From contig WNKI01000002.1 in NCBI GenBank assembly GCA_015350385.1, forward strand, positions 6,120,700-6,184,699: DNA of 64,000 bases. Reading direction: 5' to 3'. Source of the DNA: Aculops lycopersici. Lineage: Eukaryota; Arthropoda; Arachnida; Trombidiformes; Eriophyidae. Made by a program: the position numbers and the translations under genes. The notes below the pieces were generated by a model. It saw nothing but the letters and a program-made list of their open reading frames with translations. It did no database searches and was not told where the DNA came from. The number at the start of each line of letters is the position of its first letter. Positions within the stretch are counted from its first letter, which is position 1. Shown here in pieces: positions 34,001 to 42,500 of this stretch.

Positions 34001-35261
34001 ATGATACTTCCAAAATGAGCAATAGATTTACCTGACTGGGCCGCAGGTTTGTCCTCATAACAGCTTTGTCGCTCATTGTCTTGCTCAAAATAATCTACAA
34101 CCAACACCTGGACATTAGATAACATTAATTAAAAACAATATTATATTCTACAACTTTCTTGATGTTGCATCCTCGTTGATTTCTTATCAGAGACCGAACA
34201 AAGAGTCGCCCCTGACGCTGCCAATTGACCAGTGCGCTCCATTTCAGTTGCGACTTGTTAAGTTTACGAAGAAAGTCCACGAAGAAAGTTGGTGTTGACA
34301 GTCAAATCTAATTATACAAAAACCGCTTACTTTCTGCAGTCCTCCCTTAATGATTATGTTCCATTATTGATATTGCTAACTGAACAGTAGCAGCTGCCGC
34401 CTCTTATCAACCGAATTGCCCGGCCAAACTATAGCAAGTAAATGGTGGCGACAGTTGCACTTGCTTTTGTCGCTTGAGTTGCGCTTTTTACTCCCAATTG
34501 CCTGCGTTCCGAGGTGTTGATTAATAGACTGCTTATTACGGTCAAATAGATGGGGACCGATGATTAATGTCTTTCAAAAAAGTCCAGTCTGAACGTTGCA
34601 GACTTTAACTTTCTTTGGACTCTGAGACTTTGACTTTCTCTGGAGACATGCGCAAGTACTTTCTGGATTCCAAGGACTTTGCCGTTCATCGCCTCTATAT
34701 AGACCTCCGGGATCAGTAATTTCGAAATTGTACCACGTCCAGTCAAGTCGTGTCATGTGGCGACATGGTATTGAGATCCAATTCAGAAATCTATACAGTT
34801 ACAACCACTACATGTACATGACCAATTTGTGGCCAACTTTAGCACTAAGTGATTAATGGATATGATTCATAATGATGTACATGATGTAGTTATCTAGTTA
34901 CTCATTCATATGAGTAGTAATTTGTCTCTTTATTTCGCCAACTGACCGACCGACCGACCGAACCAACCAACCAAAGCCACACGACTACTTCCTCTGCCCT
35001 AATTATCTCGTCGCTTAATGTTGTGACCTTACATGCTAAGCATTGGTAGGAAAGTTTGGTCTACTTGTTCTTTTGGCGTGGAATCAATTTATGGTGTTGT
35101 TTTGGTTGGTACCGAAGAAGAATTTACATGTAAATATTTTGTTGGACGCGTTACGCGTATCATGGATCTCGACTGGGAAATTTAATGTTGACATCTCGTC
35201 ACACGACTTATGAGACAGGCCTTATGTGTGAGTATACCCTATGTTTTGTCATTCACTTGGA

Positions 35262-36089
35262 CTAAACCTTCATGAACTTGGCGACATTCTGATTACCGTC
35301 CTTGTCATAAATACTGTTAATTTGATTCTTGGTCCACGTGTTCAACTTTTCGTGCTCTTTTCTCTGCTGAGCAGTCAACTTGTTACCTGATAGTAGATTT
35401 TTCAAAGTCAAATGTAAACCATGTAGAGCCCTTACATTGGATTCATTTATTCTTAGAGCTTGGGAATAGTAGGAACGTGCTTGCTCTAGAGATTCATGGG
35501 TACCATGTGTGTAATACAACTCGGCGAGGCGAGTGTTGTAAATGTGACTTATTGGATTGGATAATAGTAACTCTTCCATACAAAAGATTGCTTTTTGGTA
35601 GTCCTGTTCTAAAATATACAGCTCACACAATTCCTTCCAAGCCTCCTGATCGTTCATAAACATTTTGAGGTAACTACACAACTCCTTTATTGCTTCGGCA
35701 TTTCTCCTCTGACTAACGAGGATGGCTATCTTTCTCTTCCTAGCTCCGGTATTTGTTTCATCCTGTTCTATCATATCATTGTAATGACTTAGAGCATCCT
35801 CGTAGTCTCCAACACGCTCATAAACGGCCTGAACATTGAGTAGCTTGACTCTCTTGCTGTCTGGAAATTGCTTGTTTAGTCTTGATAGGCATGTCTCTAA
35901 GATTTCTTCATCATTCAAATCGATGGCAGCCAGACAGAATTGCTCTATGACAGTCCACTTTTCTTCGATGCCTAATTTGCGTTCTATCTGATCAAATCTT
36001 GGCCATAGTTCACGAATTGCGTCTGGGTCTCTGACGCAATTCTCGCGGAAAGACCGCAACTTTTCAATCACCATGTCAATTGGTTCCAT
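35262..36089 (-). CDS. EMC2: ER membrane protein complex subunit 2 (TPR protein)
   Basis: A 275-residue intronless protein close to the usual EMC2 length (about 297 in human). The chain is a TPR solenoid: helical pairs such as DALSHYNDMIEQDETNTGA, WKELCELYILEQDYQKAIFC and YNTRLAELYYTHG, with the EMC2-typical segments VIEQFCLAAIDLND and RALHGLHLTLKNL. EMC2 is the cytosolic scaffold of the EMC insertase, which places tail-anchored and multipass proteins into the ER membrane. There are no membrane segments or signal peptide, as expected. It is divergent from PSMB2, with 369 bp between their start codons. Confidence 0.9.
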   Translation of the reverse strand: MEPIDMVIEKLRSFRENCVRDPDAIRELWPRFDQIERKLGIEEKWTVIEQFCLAAIDLNDEEILETCLSRLNKQFPDSKRVKLLNVQAVYERVGDYEDALSHYNDMIEQDETNTGARKRKIAILVSQRRNAEAIKELCSYLKMFMNDQEAWKELCELYILEQDYQKAIFCMEELLLSNPISHIYNTRLAELYYTHGTHESLEQARSYYSQALRINESNVRALHGLHLTLKNLLSGNKLTAQQRKEHEKLNTWTKNQINSIYDKDGNQNVAKFMKV

Positions 36090-36458
36090 GCTTTGTATCC
36101 GTCTTCACTCCAACGCGTCAAAATGATGTCTGTGAAATGAGTGTTAAGTATTATTATAATGTTTGATGAGTTATTCTGTGATCGGATTGAGTTTATAACA
36201 ATCTTTATTGATTAATTATATCGATGTCACAATGGAAACATAATCAATGCCCATGCGCGAGTCGGTATACGTTCAAATATTATGGCGCCGGTCCGAAGCG
36301 CTCGTTGAAGCAAAAACATTTCTTCTTCGTATCGTGAACAAGCGATAACTTCCCAGTTAAACACCCAAAATTTAGAAACTATTCTATCATAATACAGTAA
36401 ATTTATTTTGCATCGAATCTAGTATCATAAATCGAAGTATTAAACTTGAGAATACATA
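36090..36458. promoter_or_regulatory. Bidirectional promoter region EMC2 / PSMB2
   Basis: The 369 bp between divergent start codons must hold both promoters and 5' UTRs. No strong TATA box is obvious for either gene, which suits housekeeping expression. A CATGCGCGAG element lies near 36252. Confidence 0.45.
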
Positions 36459-37082
36459 ATGGAAACAGCATTGGGAGTGTCATTCGATGATTTTGCCATT
36501 TTGGCTGCCGATAGAACGGGTGGCATGAGTATCATCAAGTTCAGTGAGGATTGCAACAAGATTGTCCCATTAACATCTCACATAGCAATGGCTATCATCG
36601 GTGAACCAGGAGACACAGATCAATTCTCAAGATTTGTTCAATGTAACTTCGAGTTAGAAAAATTCCGTGATGACGGATGGGAAGTATCTCTAAATAGAGC
36701 CTTCCATTGGATCACTTGGGAGCTAGCCCAAGACATACGCTCCAATCACCCATACAATGTGTTCCCCCTACTTGGTGGTTACGATCCAAACGAAAAGAAG
36801 GGTAAAATCTACTGGATTGACTACCTGGGTACTGGTGCAGATGTTACTTATGGAGCGCACGGTTATGGAGAGTCCTTTGCAATTGGTTTTCTGGACAGGT
36901 ATCACAAACCCAACATGCCCAGGGAGGTAGCCATCGAATTGGTGAAGGGAGCCTTGGATGCGATACAATCTCGTCTTATTGTAGGGCAAAATAAATTCCA
37001 AATGGTATTGGTGGACAAGGATGGTACTCATAATCTACCCGATCACTTTATTGATAGAGCGAAGATAATGCAAAACCAATGA
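36459..37082 (+). CDS. PSMB2: Proteasome subunit beta type-2 (beta 4)
   Basis: A 207-residue intronless protein spanning a complete proteasome beta fold, near the usual 201 residues. PSMB2 landmarks include the N-terminal LGVSFDDFAILAADR strand pair, the GEPGDTDQFSRFVQ segment, PYNVFPLLGGYD, the IYWIDYLG strand, AHGYGESFAIGFLDRY and the C-terminal VLVDKDG strand. It lacks the propeptide and catalytic N-terminal Thr, as expected for this non-catalytic subunit of the 20S core. It is divergent from EMC2 and upstream of GatB on the same strand. Confidence 0.93.
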   Translation: METALGVSFDDFAILAADRTGGMSIIKFSEDCNKIVPLTSHIAMAIIGEPGDTDQFSRFVQCNFELEKFRDDGWEVSLNRAFHWITWELAQDIRSNHPYNVFPLLGGYDPNEKKGKIYWIDYLGTGADVTYGAHGYGESFAIGFLDRYHKPNMPREVAIELVKGALDAIQSRLIVGQNKFQMVLVDKDGTHNLPDHFIDRAKIMQNQ

Positions 37083-37588
37083 TATGAATAGGGATTTATT
37101 AAAAACACCAAAACATAACGAGCATTTTTGCTTTTGAGGATTAATTTGATCGAATATCTCAGTCGACTAATTTGTATCTTTTTCGCGAGGGCTTAGTTAT
37201 GGCAGTATGTCATAATAGCACGTGACCCGTGGGGTTCCAAGTGCACCTCGCACGTGAAATTTTTATCCATAGATCTGCATCTGAAAATTCAACTGGAATA
37301 TTCTGTTGTCATCAATTTAGCAGATTTGACTTATTTCGATTAGATTAGTGGATTGAGCAAAATTAGGATAAATTAAATGAGTCACTCGGAGGAATGTCGT
37401 CCGATCGAGTGAGTGCCACAAGGTGCTATAAGTTTTATTTTGCAAAAAAGCCTGTTTGTGGGAAACAACAATAACAACTGCATAAAATAAGACCTCAAAT
37501 GATCAAACCCTGATCTACTAGGTCTGCAGGAAGAGTAAGAATAAAGTTTACCAACAGATTTGCGAGATAAACATACTGAGACCTGAAG
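37083..37588 (+). promoter_or_regulatory. PSMB2 3' region and GatB promoter with two CACGTG E-boxes
   Basis: About 500 bp between PSMB2 and GatB. Two CACGTG E-boxes (37219-37224 and 37251-37256) lie 32 bp apart, about 340-370 bp before the GatB start. An AT-rich stretch with ATTAAA near 37098 may serve PSMB2 polyadenylation. No ORF is supported. Confidence 0.45.
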
Positions 37589-39406
37589 ATGCAATCTATT
37601 CGACAACTTTTCATCAACCGGTCCCTAAGAGATCTAAGACCTTCAACAAAACTATTATGCGACCATAACTGCCAACAAAGAGCGCATCTATCCAGTCTAG
37701 CCACAAAAGATGATCAAACAGTCATTGAAGAGCATAAGAAGATGCTGCTTAGGAAAGGCAGCATCACCGGGAATGTCTTACCCATGATTGGACTTGAAGT
37801 TCATGCTCAATTAGATCTCTCGTCGAAGCTGTTCAGCCAAGGATCAAACAAATCCGATACGAGATCCAACTCACAACTGGATTATCTTGATATCGCCTTA
37901 CCTGGCACATTGCCCAAGTTCAATGAGAATGCCCTCAAAATGGCAATATTGTCCAGTCTTGAACTAAACTGTAAAGTGCAAGAACTAATCCATTTTGATC
38001 GGAAGAATTACTTTTACACTGACATGCCGGCTGGTTATCAAATTACTCAATACAACAAACCTCTGGCAAAAGACGGATTCATCGAGTTCATTGTTACAAG
38101 TTATAACAAACTAGCCACTGCCCACTCACAACCCTATGACATTGCAAAGTACCTATACTCTGACGAGAAGAAAGCTTCATTACGTCCATATGTTAGAAGA
38201 TCTCATATCAAACAAATTCAAATCGAGCAAGACTCGGCCAAAAGTTTGCACCAAACAGAAAGTGGTGATGGGAGGACCGAGTTTAGTTTAGTGGACTATA
38301 ATCGTAGCGGTGCAGCATTAATCGAGATTGTTTTCGAACCTGACCTAACAAATCATCACGAAGCATCAAGTTTGATCAAAGAGCTTATAAGAATTTTAAG
38401 GACTCTCGGAACATGCAACTGTGAACTACAAGAGGGCTCCCTGAGAGTAGATGCTAATGTCTCGATCCAAAAGATAGATGGGCAGACTATTGTAAACTCC
38501 CACAGAGTCGAACTTAAAAACTTGAATTCGATTAAGTCACTGAACTTTGGAATTGCTTATGAGATCCACCGGCAAGCTAATCTGATCAAATCAGGTAAAA
38601 AGGTGATACAAGAATCTAGATCATTTGACACCAAATCAGGTCGATCATTTGTTTTGAGAGAGAAAGAGACAACAGTTGACTACCGTTATGTTCCTGATCC
38701 AAATTTACCTCCCCTGAATATCTCTCAAGACCTTGTTAACGATATTAAATATCAGCTACCTGAGATCAACTCAAATGACAAGAGGAAAAACTTGACCGAT
38801 AACTTCAATTTGGACCTAGCTCTTGTTGTTGATGTTCTAGATATCCCTGGACTCTACGACTATCTCATTGCAGTCATGAAGGACAAAAGCAATTATGATG
38901 CAAATATAGTCGCCGACTTTCTCGTCTACACGGCACTCAATCTTAAGAATATGAGTGGGGTACAAATGGATCTGAGTCTGGAACCTGGGAGTATGTTTAT
39001 CGAGCGACTCAAACCGGAAAAGATGCAAGTAATAATCGATATGCTCTTCAAAGATCATATCAGTTTCATGAATGCCTATGAGATCATTAAGCATATTGTC
39101 ATTAACAATGCAATCGACGATCCACGGGTCATTGTTGACGAATTTGGATGGCATCTGATAAATGATGATGAAACTATCAGGGAAGTATGTGAATCTATGG
39201 TGATTGGCATGAAGAATGTGTCAAAAAAGTACAGGAAAACAGGGGAGAAGAGATTTATGAAGATGATGCTGAGTAAGCTATCGGAGTTACACGATAATCG
39301 AATTAGTATAAGGAAAGCTATTGAGCTTCTGGATAAAAAGCTACGGCCATGTGAGGATAAGGGAGAGGAAAGTAAACAGGTAAATGATCCGAAACCAGAG
39401 TCATGA
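37589..39406 (+). CDS. GATB: Glutamyl-tRNA(Gln) amidotransferase subunit B, mitochondrial
   Basis: A 605-residue intronless protein. The first ~45 residues are rich in Arg/Ser/Leu and lack acidic residues near the start, fitting a mitochondrial targeting sequence. The GatB catalytic core starts at MIGLEVHAQL (about 66-75), with the conserved YFYTDMPAGYQITQY, the VDYNRSGAALIEIV signature (about 234-247), the LEGSLRVDANVS-like segment (here QEGSLRVDANVS), the VELKNLNS motif and the DYRYVPDPNLPPL segment. A GatB/YqeY tail domain follows with the expected helical content. With GatA and GatC it converts Glu-tRNA(Gln) to Gln-tRNA(Gln) in mitochondria. The C-terminal tail is charged and slightly long. 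It converges on the small minus-strand gene at 39508-39921. Confidence 0.94.
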   Translation: MQSIRQLFINRSLRDLRPSTKLLCDHNCQQRAHLSSLATKDDQTVIEEHKKMLLRKGSITGNVLPMIGLEVHAQLDLSSKLFSQGSNKSDTRSNSQLDYLDIALPGTLPKFNENALKMAILSSLELNCKVQELIHFDRKNYFYTDMPAGYQITQYNKPLAKDGFIEFIVTSYNKLATAHSQPYDIAKYLYSDEKKASLRPYVRRSHIKQIQIEQDSAKSLHQTESGDGRTEFSLVDYNRSGAALIEIVFEPDLTNHHEASSLIKELIRILRTLGTCNCELQEGSLRVDANVSIQKIDGQTIVNSHRVELKNLNSIKSLNFGIAYEIHRQANLIKSGKKVIQESRSFDTKSGRSFVLREKETTVDYRYVPDPNLPPLNISQDLVNDIKYQLPEINSNDKRKNLTDNFNLDLALVVDVLDIPGLYDYLIAVMKDKSNYDANIVADFLVYTALNLKNMSGVQMDLSLEPGSMFIERLKPEKMQVIIDMLFKDHISFMNAYEIIKHIVINNAIDDPRVIVDEFGWHLINDDETIREVCESMVIGMKNVSKKYRKTGEKRFMKMMLSKLSELHDNRISIRKAIELLDKKLRPCEDKGEESKQVNDPKPES

Positions 39407-39507
39407 CGTGAAAAATTGTAATAATCGCAACTGTGCACCTAACATCTATTGATCCTTCGTTATTTGATTGTCAAATTAAAAGCCATCCAAGTAGATAAAT
39501 TGACTAT

Positions 39508-39921
39508 CTATTTGTCTTTATCCACGACTGAAATCTCTGTACCTCCGATAATCAATGTTCCCATATCTTCCACCGCCTTGTAATCGATTTCATCCAGTAT
39601 AGTGGGCTCCTCCACCATCCGACCCCTAAGATCGCAAAGGTGAGCCATCTCGCCAACCATTGTTAGATATCCATCGTTGGCCCAAACTTTATTCTTCCTC
39701 CCGGGCTTATGAGGTCCATACATAACCACATATCTGCTGTCACCTCTTATTGCAGCCTCTGTATCCTGGATAGATACTGGTTTGGTGCTCTGGTTTTGGT
39801 CAGTTTTCGCTCGCTTCGCCGGTCTCTGCGCAAGTTCCTGGATCTCCTCGTCCTCTTTTCCATCTTTGTCCCTATCAAACCATTCCCAAAAGGCTTGTGG
39901 TGTAACGTAAAAAGTTTCCAT
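39508..39921 (-). CDS. Small protein with a ZGRF1-N-terminal-like (DUF2439) domain
   Basis: A 137-residue intronless protein. The C-terminal half (about 62-115) reads YVVMYGPHKPGRKNKVWANDGYLTM and continues with a cytosol-type LCDLRGRMVEEP segment. This matches the DUF2439 pattern of the ZGRF1/Dbl2 N-terminus (V-L-Y-x2-H ... K-x-K-V-W-x-D-G ... L-x-D-x2-G). The N-terminus holds WEWFDRDKDGKEDEE and a basic KRAK segment that may be a nuclear signal. ZGRF1 is a large helicase acting in homologous recombination and crosslink repair; here the domain stands alone without helicase or zinc finger, so its role is open. It is divergent from the BOD1-like gene and converges on GatB. The family call rests on pattern recognition only. 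Confidence 0.6.
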   Translation of the reverse strand: METFYVTPQAFWEWFDRDKDGKEDEEIQELAQRPAKRAKTDQNQSTKPVSIQDTEAAIRGDSRYVVMYGPHKPGRKNKVWANDGYLTMVGEMAHLCDLRGRMVEEPTILDEIDYKAVEDMGTLIIGGTEISVVDKDK

Positions 39922-40300
39922 GATATTGATTTGAGTTCATGAATAATAATCTTGCACCCAGGCAAAAGAAAGGACAACTATAACTGGTCATCTCAACCCG
40001 AGTTCTTGTTGCGTTAGCCGTAGCCGGCAACGCGAGTTTCTGCATCACCCGCTTCGCCGCTGCTTATGGTTAGCCATTGCACACACTGGGCAAAATAATG
40101 TTACAAAACGCCAAAACAAACACGTGCCATTGGCGCCCATTTTTCACTAGAAACCTAATTTAAAAATTGCATTTCCTACCTAGCTTTGTAGTTATTATAA
40201 GATAATAATATCGAACCAAGAGACTAATATATTATGCTAGAATCTAGGATTCACTTGAACCCCAATTATTTGTAATATTCAATCATAATTTGAGGTCGGA
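39922..40300. promoter_or_regulatory. Bidirectional promoter with CACGTG E-box
   Basis: The 379 bp between the divergent ZGRF1-like and BOD1-like start codons contain a CACGTG E-box at 40121-40126 and a GC-richer block near 40010-40070, followed by AT-rich DNA before the plus-strand gene. Confidence 0.45.
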
Positions 40301-41494
40301 ATGTCGCAACGTATATTAGACAATCAGACGTTGCAACGCATTTATGATGAGATCCTTGATGATATGAAGAGGCAGGGAACTTATGATAATATCAGAATGC
40401 GACTGGTTCAACCAATATTCGATGATCCAAATTTTCAGGATATAGTCAAGGAGTATACTAGGGAATGTGAGAGATTTTGCGAAACTGCAGACTTGAGCAA
40501 ACAGAGAAACGAACTCCGAATTTCTTTGGCTGCAAGGATTGAAGCTAATTCCAGAACCGGTAGGGCTATAACGAATCACATTAAGGATCTCCTGGACAAG
40601 CACAAGTTAGAATTAAGAGAAGAATTTCGACAACACGCCAAGGCGTATGTAAGAAGATATAAAGAGGACGAGGAGGAAGAACAAAAGGCAATTGAGGGAG
40701 AGAAACTTAACGAGATTTCAGAAGCAAATGCAACTGATGAGGATAAAGCCAAGAGTGATCAGACAACCCCTGAGGTCAAGTCAGATGATGGGGAAAAAGA
40801 TATGGATATAGATTCACCACCCATTACATCACCAATTCAAAGATCGCCGACACCTCCTCCGATGTCACCAATCACAAGTCTCATTAAAACCTCACCGATA
40901 TCATCACTTGAATCCGACAAAGCCTCATCGAATATAGTGTCCAAGGATATGCAGAATGGAGATTTCGATCTCGATGACATCAGTATACCAGAGGCACCAC
41001 CATACTCACCCATCAGACCAAATGATATGGATCAAGAAGAAACTACGATCAGATCAAATCACAATCATTTAGATACCCAACAAAATAATAATCACAGAGA
41101 AGAAGAAGTAGTATCTGATCCATCACCTTCGCCAGCCATAATATCAAATGACAACAATGATGAACTTGAAGAGCTTATTTTCTCTGAAGTTAGTTCAGTC
41201 AATACATGCGACTTGAGTGATTTCGAAGGCGAAATAAATCTTACGGACGACGAGGAAGCCGATTTAGTTGGCAAGCCTAAAAATTCCAAGGTTGGTGTGA
41301 AAGATCTACAAAGTATTACAGATTGTCCTCCAACATTTCCAAATGAGGCGCCGAATGAGTCGAAAGCCGAACCAACCAAACCCTCGGAACCTTCGGCTCC
41401 AGTCAGTCACGATACCAGGGAAGTTAGCAACCGACGAACTAGAAAATCTAATCCAAGGTACTCAAACCCAGATTACCTCACTAAATTGTTATAA
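40301..41494 (+). CDS. BOD1/SHG1-domain protein (BOD1L1-like)
   Basis: A 397-residue intronless protein. The first ~110 residues are helical and follow the BOD1/COMPASS-Shg1 pattern: IYDEILDDMKRQGTYDNIR, a central CERFCETADLSKQRNELR segment (matching the conserved N-Q-L-R), then LAARIEANSRTGRAITNHIKDLLD and a terminal helix. The rest is disordered, with acidic stretches, Ser-Pro-rich repeats (SPITSLIKTSPISS) and a basic last segment (NRRTRKSNPRYSNPDY). BOD1 proteins regulate PP2A at kinetochores, and BOD1L1 and Shg1 are linked to SET1/COMPASS H3K4 methylation; the sequence does not tell which role applies. It is divergent from the ZGRF1-like gene and converges on thioredoxin. Confidence 0.75.
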   Translation: MSQRILDNQTLQRIYDEILDDMKRQGTYDNIRMRLVQPIFDDPNFQDIVKEYTRECERFCETADLSKQRNELRISLAARIEANSRTGRAITNHIKDLLDKHKLELREEFRQHAKAYVRRYKEDEEEEQKAIEGEKLNEISEANATDEDKAKSDQTTPEVKSDDGEKDMDIDSPPITSPIQRSPTPPPMSPITSLIKTSPISSLESDKASSNIVSKDMQNGDFDLDDISIPEAPPYSPIRPNDMDQEETTIRSNHNHLDTQQNNNHREEEVVSDPSPSPAIISNDNNDELEELIFSEVSSVNTCDLSDFEGEINLTDDEEADLVGKPKNSKVGVKDLQSITDCPPTFPNEAPNESKAEPTKPSEPSAPVSHDTREVSNRRTRKSNPRYSNPDYLTKLL

Positions 41495-41636
41495 ACTTTA
41501 CTCGTTCCGAACGAATATCATGACAACATAGAGTAATAATAAATGTTACGATCCGCATGGATGCAATGAAGCATCTTGATAACTATCACTCGCTGAAGCA
41601 TATTTCTATCTCCATGACTAGTCTTATACTGAGTGT

Positions 41637-42017
41637 TCATGCATTGTTTAACTTCTTTATAAATTCATCTATGATATCATCGTCCTTGTTACCGATGAAC
41701 TTCTCTATAGGTTTGCCATTCTTGAAGCCAACTACGTGAGGAATAGTCGAAACCTCGTGTTGAGCTGCTATTTCATCGAGATTATCAACATTTATCTTTG
41801 CCAAGTGGACATTTTTCTCCCGACCGATCCTAGTCTCGAGCTTTGGAGCCAACAGCCGGCAAGGGCCACACCAATCGGCGTAGAAGTCAACGACAACAAC
41901 ATCCTTGCTTCTCAAAACCTTAGCCTCAAAGTCCTTTGCATCTTGGATATTGAAGATCTGCCCAAACCTCCTGGCTGATGTCGAGAGAGATCGAATATGC
42001 CTTGTTACCTGTAACAT
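41637..42017 (-). CDS. TXN2: Mitochondrial thioredoxin
   Basis: A 126-residue intronless thioredoxin. The WCGPC active site lies in the VVVVDFYADWCGPCRLLAP strand-helix segment, the cis-Pro loop reads STIPHVV, and the GFKNGKPIEKFIG hairpin is intact. The first ~20 residues (MLQVTRHIRSLSTSARRF) are basic, hydroxylated and free of acids, a clear mitochondrial presequence, so this is the Trx2 type that pairs with mitochondrial thioredoxin reductase and peroxiredoxins. It converges on the BOD1-like gene (142 bp between stops) and lies upstream of tRNA-Phe on the other strand. Confidence 0.93.
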   Translation of the reverse strand: MLQVTRHIRSLSTSARRFGQIFNIQDAKDFEAKVLRSKDVVVVDFYADWCGPCRLLAPKLETRIGREKNVHLAKINVDNLDEIAAQHEVSTIPHVVGFKNGKPIEKFIGNKDDDIIDEFIKKLNNA

Positions 42018-42214
42018 TTTCGCGAATGTCTCTTTTTGAAGATAAGGTGTTCGTTTATTTTCTTAATAATTGATGTAGAATGAACATCGAAAATTGCAAC
42101 ACAATAAGTCCGAGGAACTTGTTTCGAGTCCACTACTTTCCCTCGGTGGCAACTCGTGTATGCCTGTAAAGATTTGCAAATCTGTAGCCAAAACTGCCGC
42201 CTTCACTCATCGAG

Positions 42215-42287
42215 GCCTCGATAGCTCAGTTGGGAGAGCGTTAGACTGAAGATCTAAAGGTCGCCTGTTCGATCCAGGCTCGGGGCG
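42215..42287 (+). tRNA. tRNA-Phe: tRNA-Phe (anticodon GAA)
   Basis: A full cloverleaf in 73 nt. Acceptor stem GCCTCGA/TCGGGGC (one T-G pair), D-arm GCTC-AGTTGGGA-GAGC, anticodon stem TTAGA/TCTAA with loop CTGAAGA (anticodon GAA), variable loop AGGTC, T-arm GCCTG/CAGGC with loop TTCGATC. A-box (TAGCTCAGTTGG) and B-box (GTTCGATCC) are intact. There is no intron. T-runs at 42293-42298 and 42300-42306 form the Pol III terminator. Confidence 0.95.
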
Positions 42288-42292
42288 ATTAA

Positions 42293-42306
42293 TTTTTTCT
42301 TTTTTT
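42293..42306 (+). terminator. Pol III terminator of tRNA-Phe
   Basis: Two consecutive T-runs (six and seven T) start six bases after the tRNA 3' end, the standard Pol III stop signal. Confidence 0.85.
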
Positions 42307-42500
42307 ACTGTTGTTGTGCCTCGAATTTGTGTGTGGACCTGTACGGACCACGTGCTCAGAATCCAAACATGCAGTCAATGTTCCATTTGTAATCGGCCAT
42401 TCTGAATTTGTTCATTTCACCGACTTTATTTTTATTTGAAGTAGAGTATCAATTGTTACATTGGCTAAATCAATATAGCGCCTACTTATTGCAAGCCAAT

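Noticed and set aside
42408..42500. N-terminal extension of the DDX24 frame by 31 codons
   Set aside because: The extension begins at TTG, not ATG, and has no DDX24-like sequence; the first ATG is at 42501, directly before the conserved RKSWLDFPIAQPLLRAL segment.
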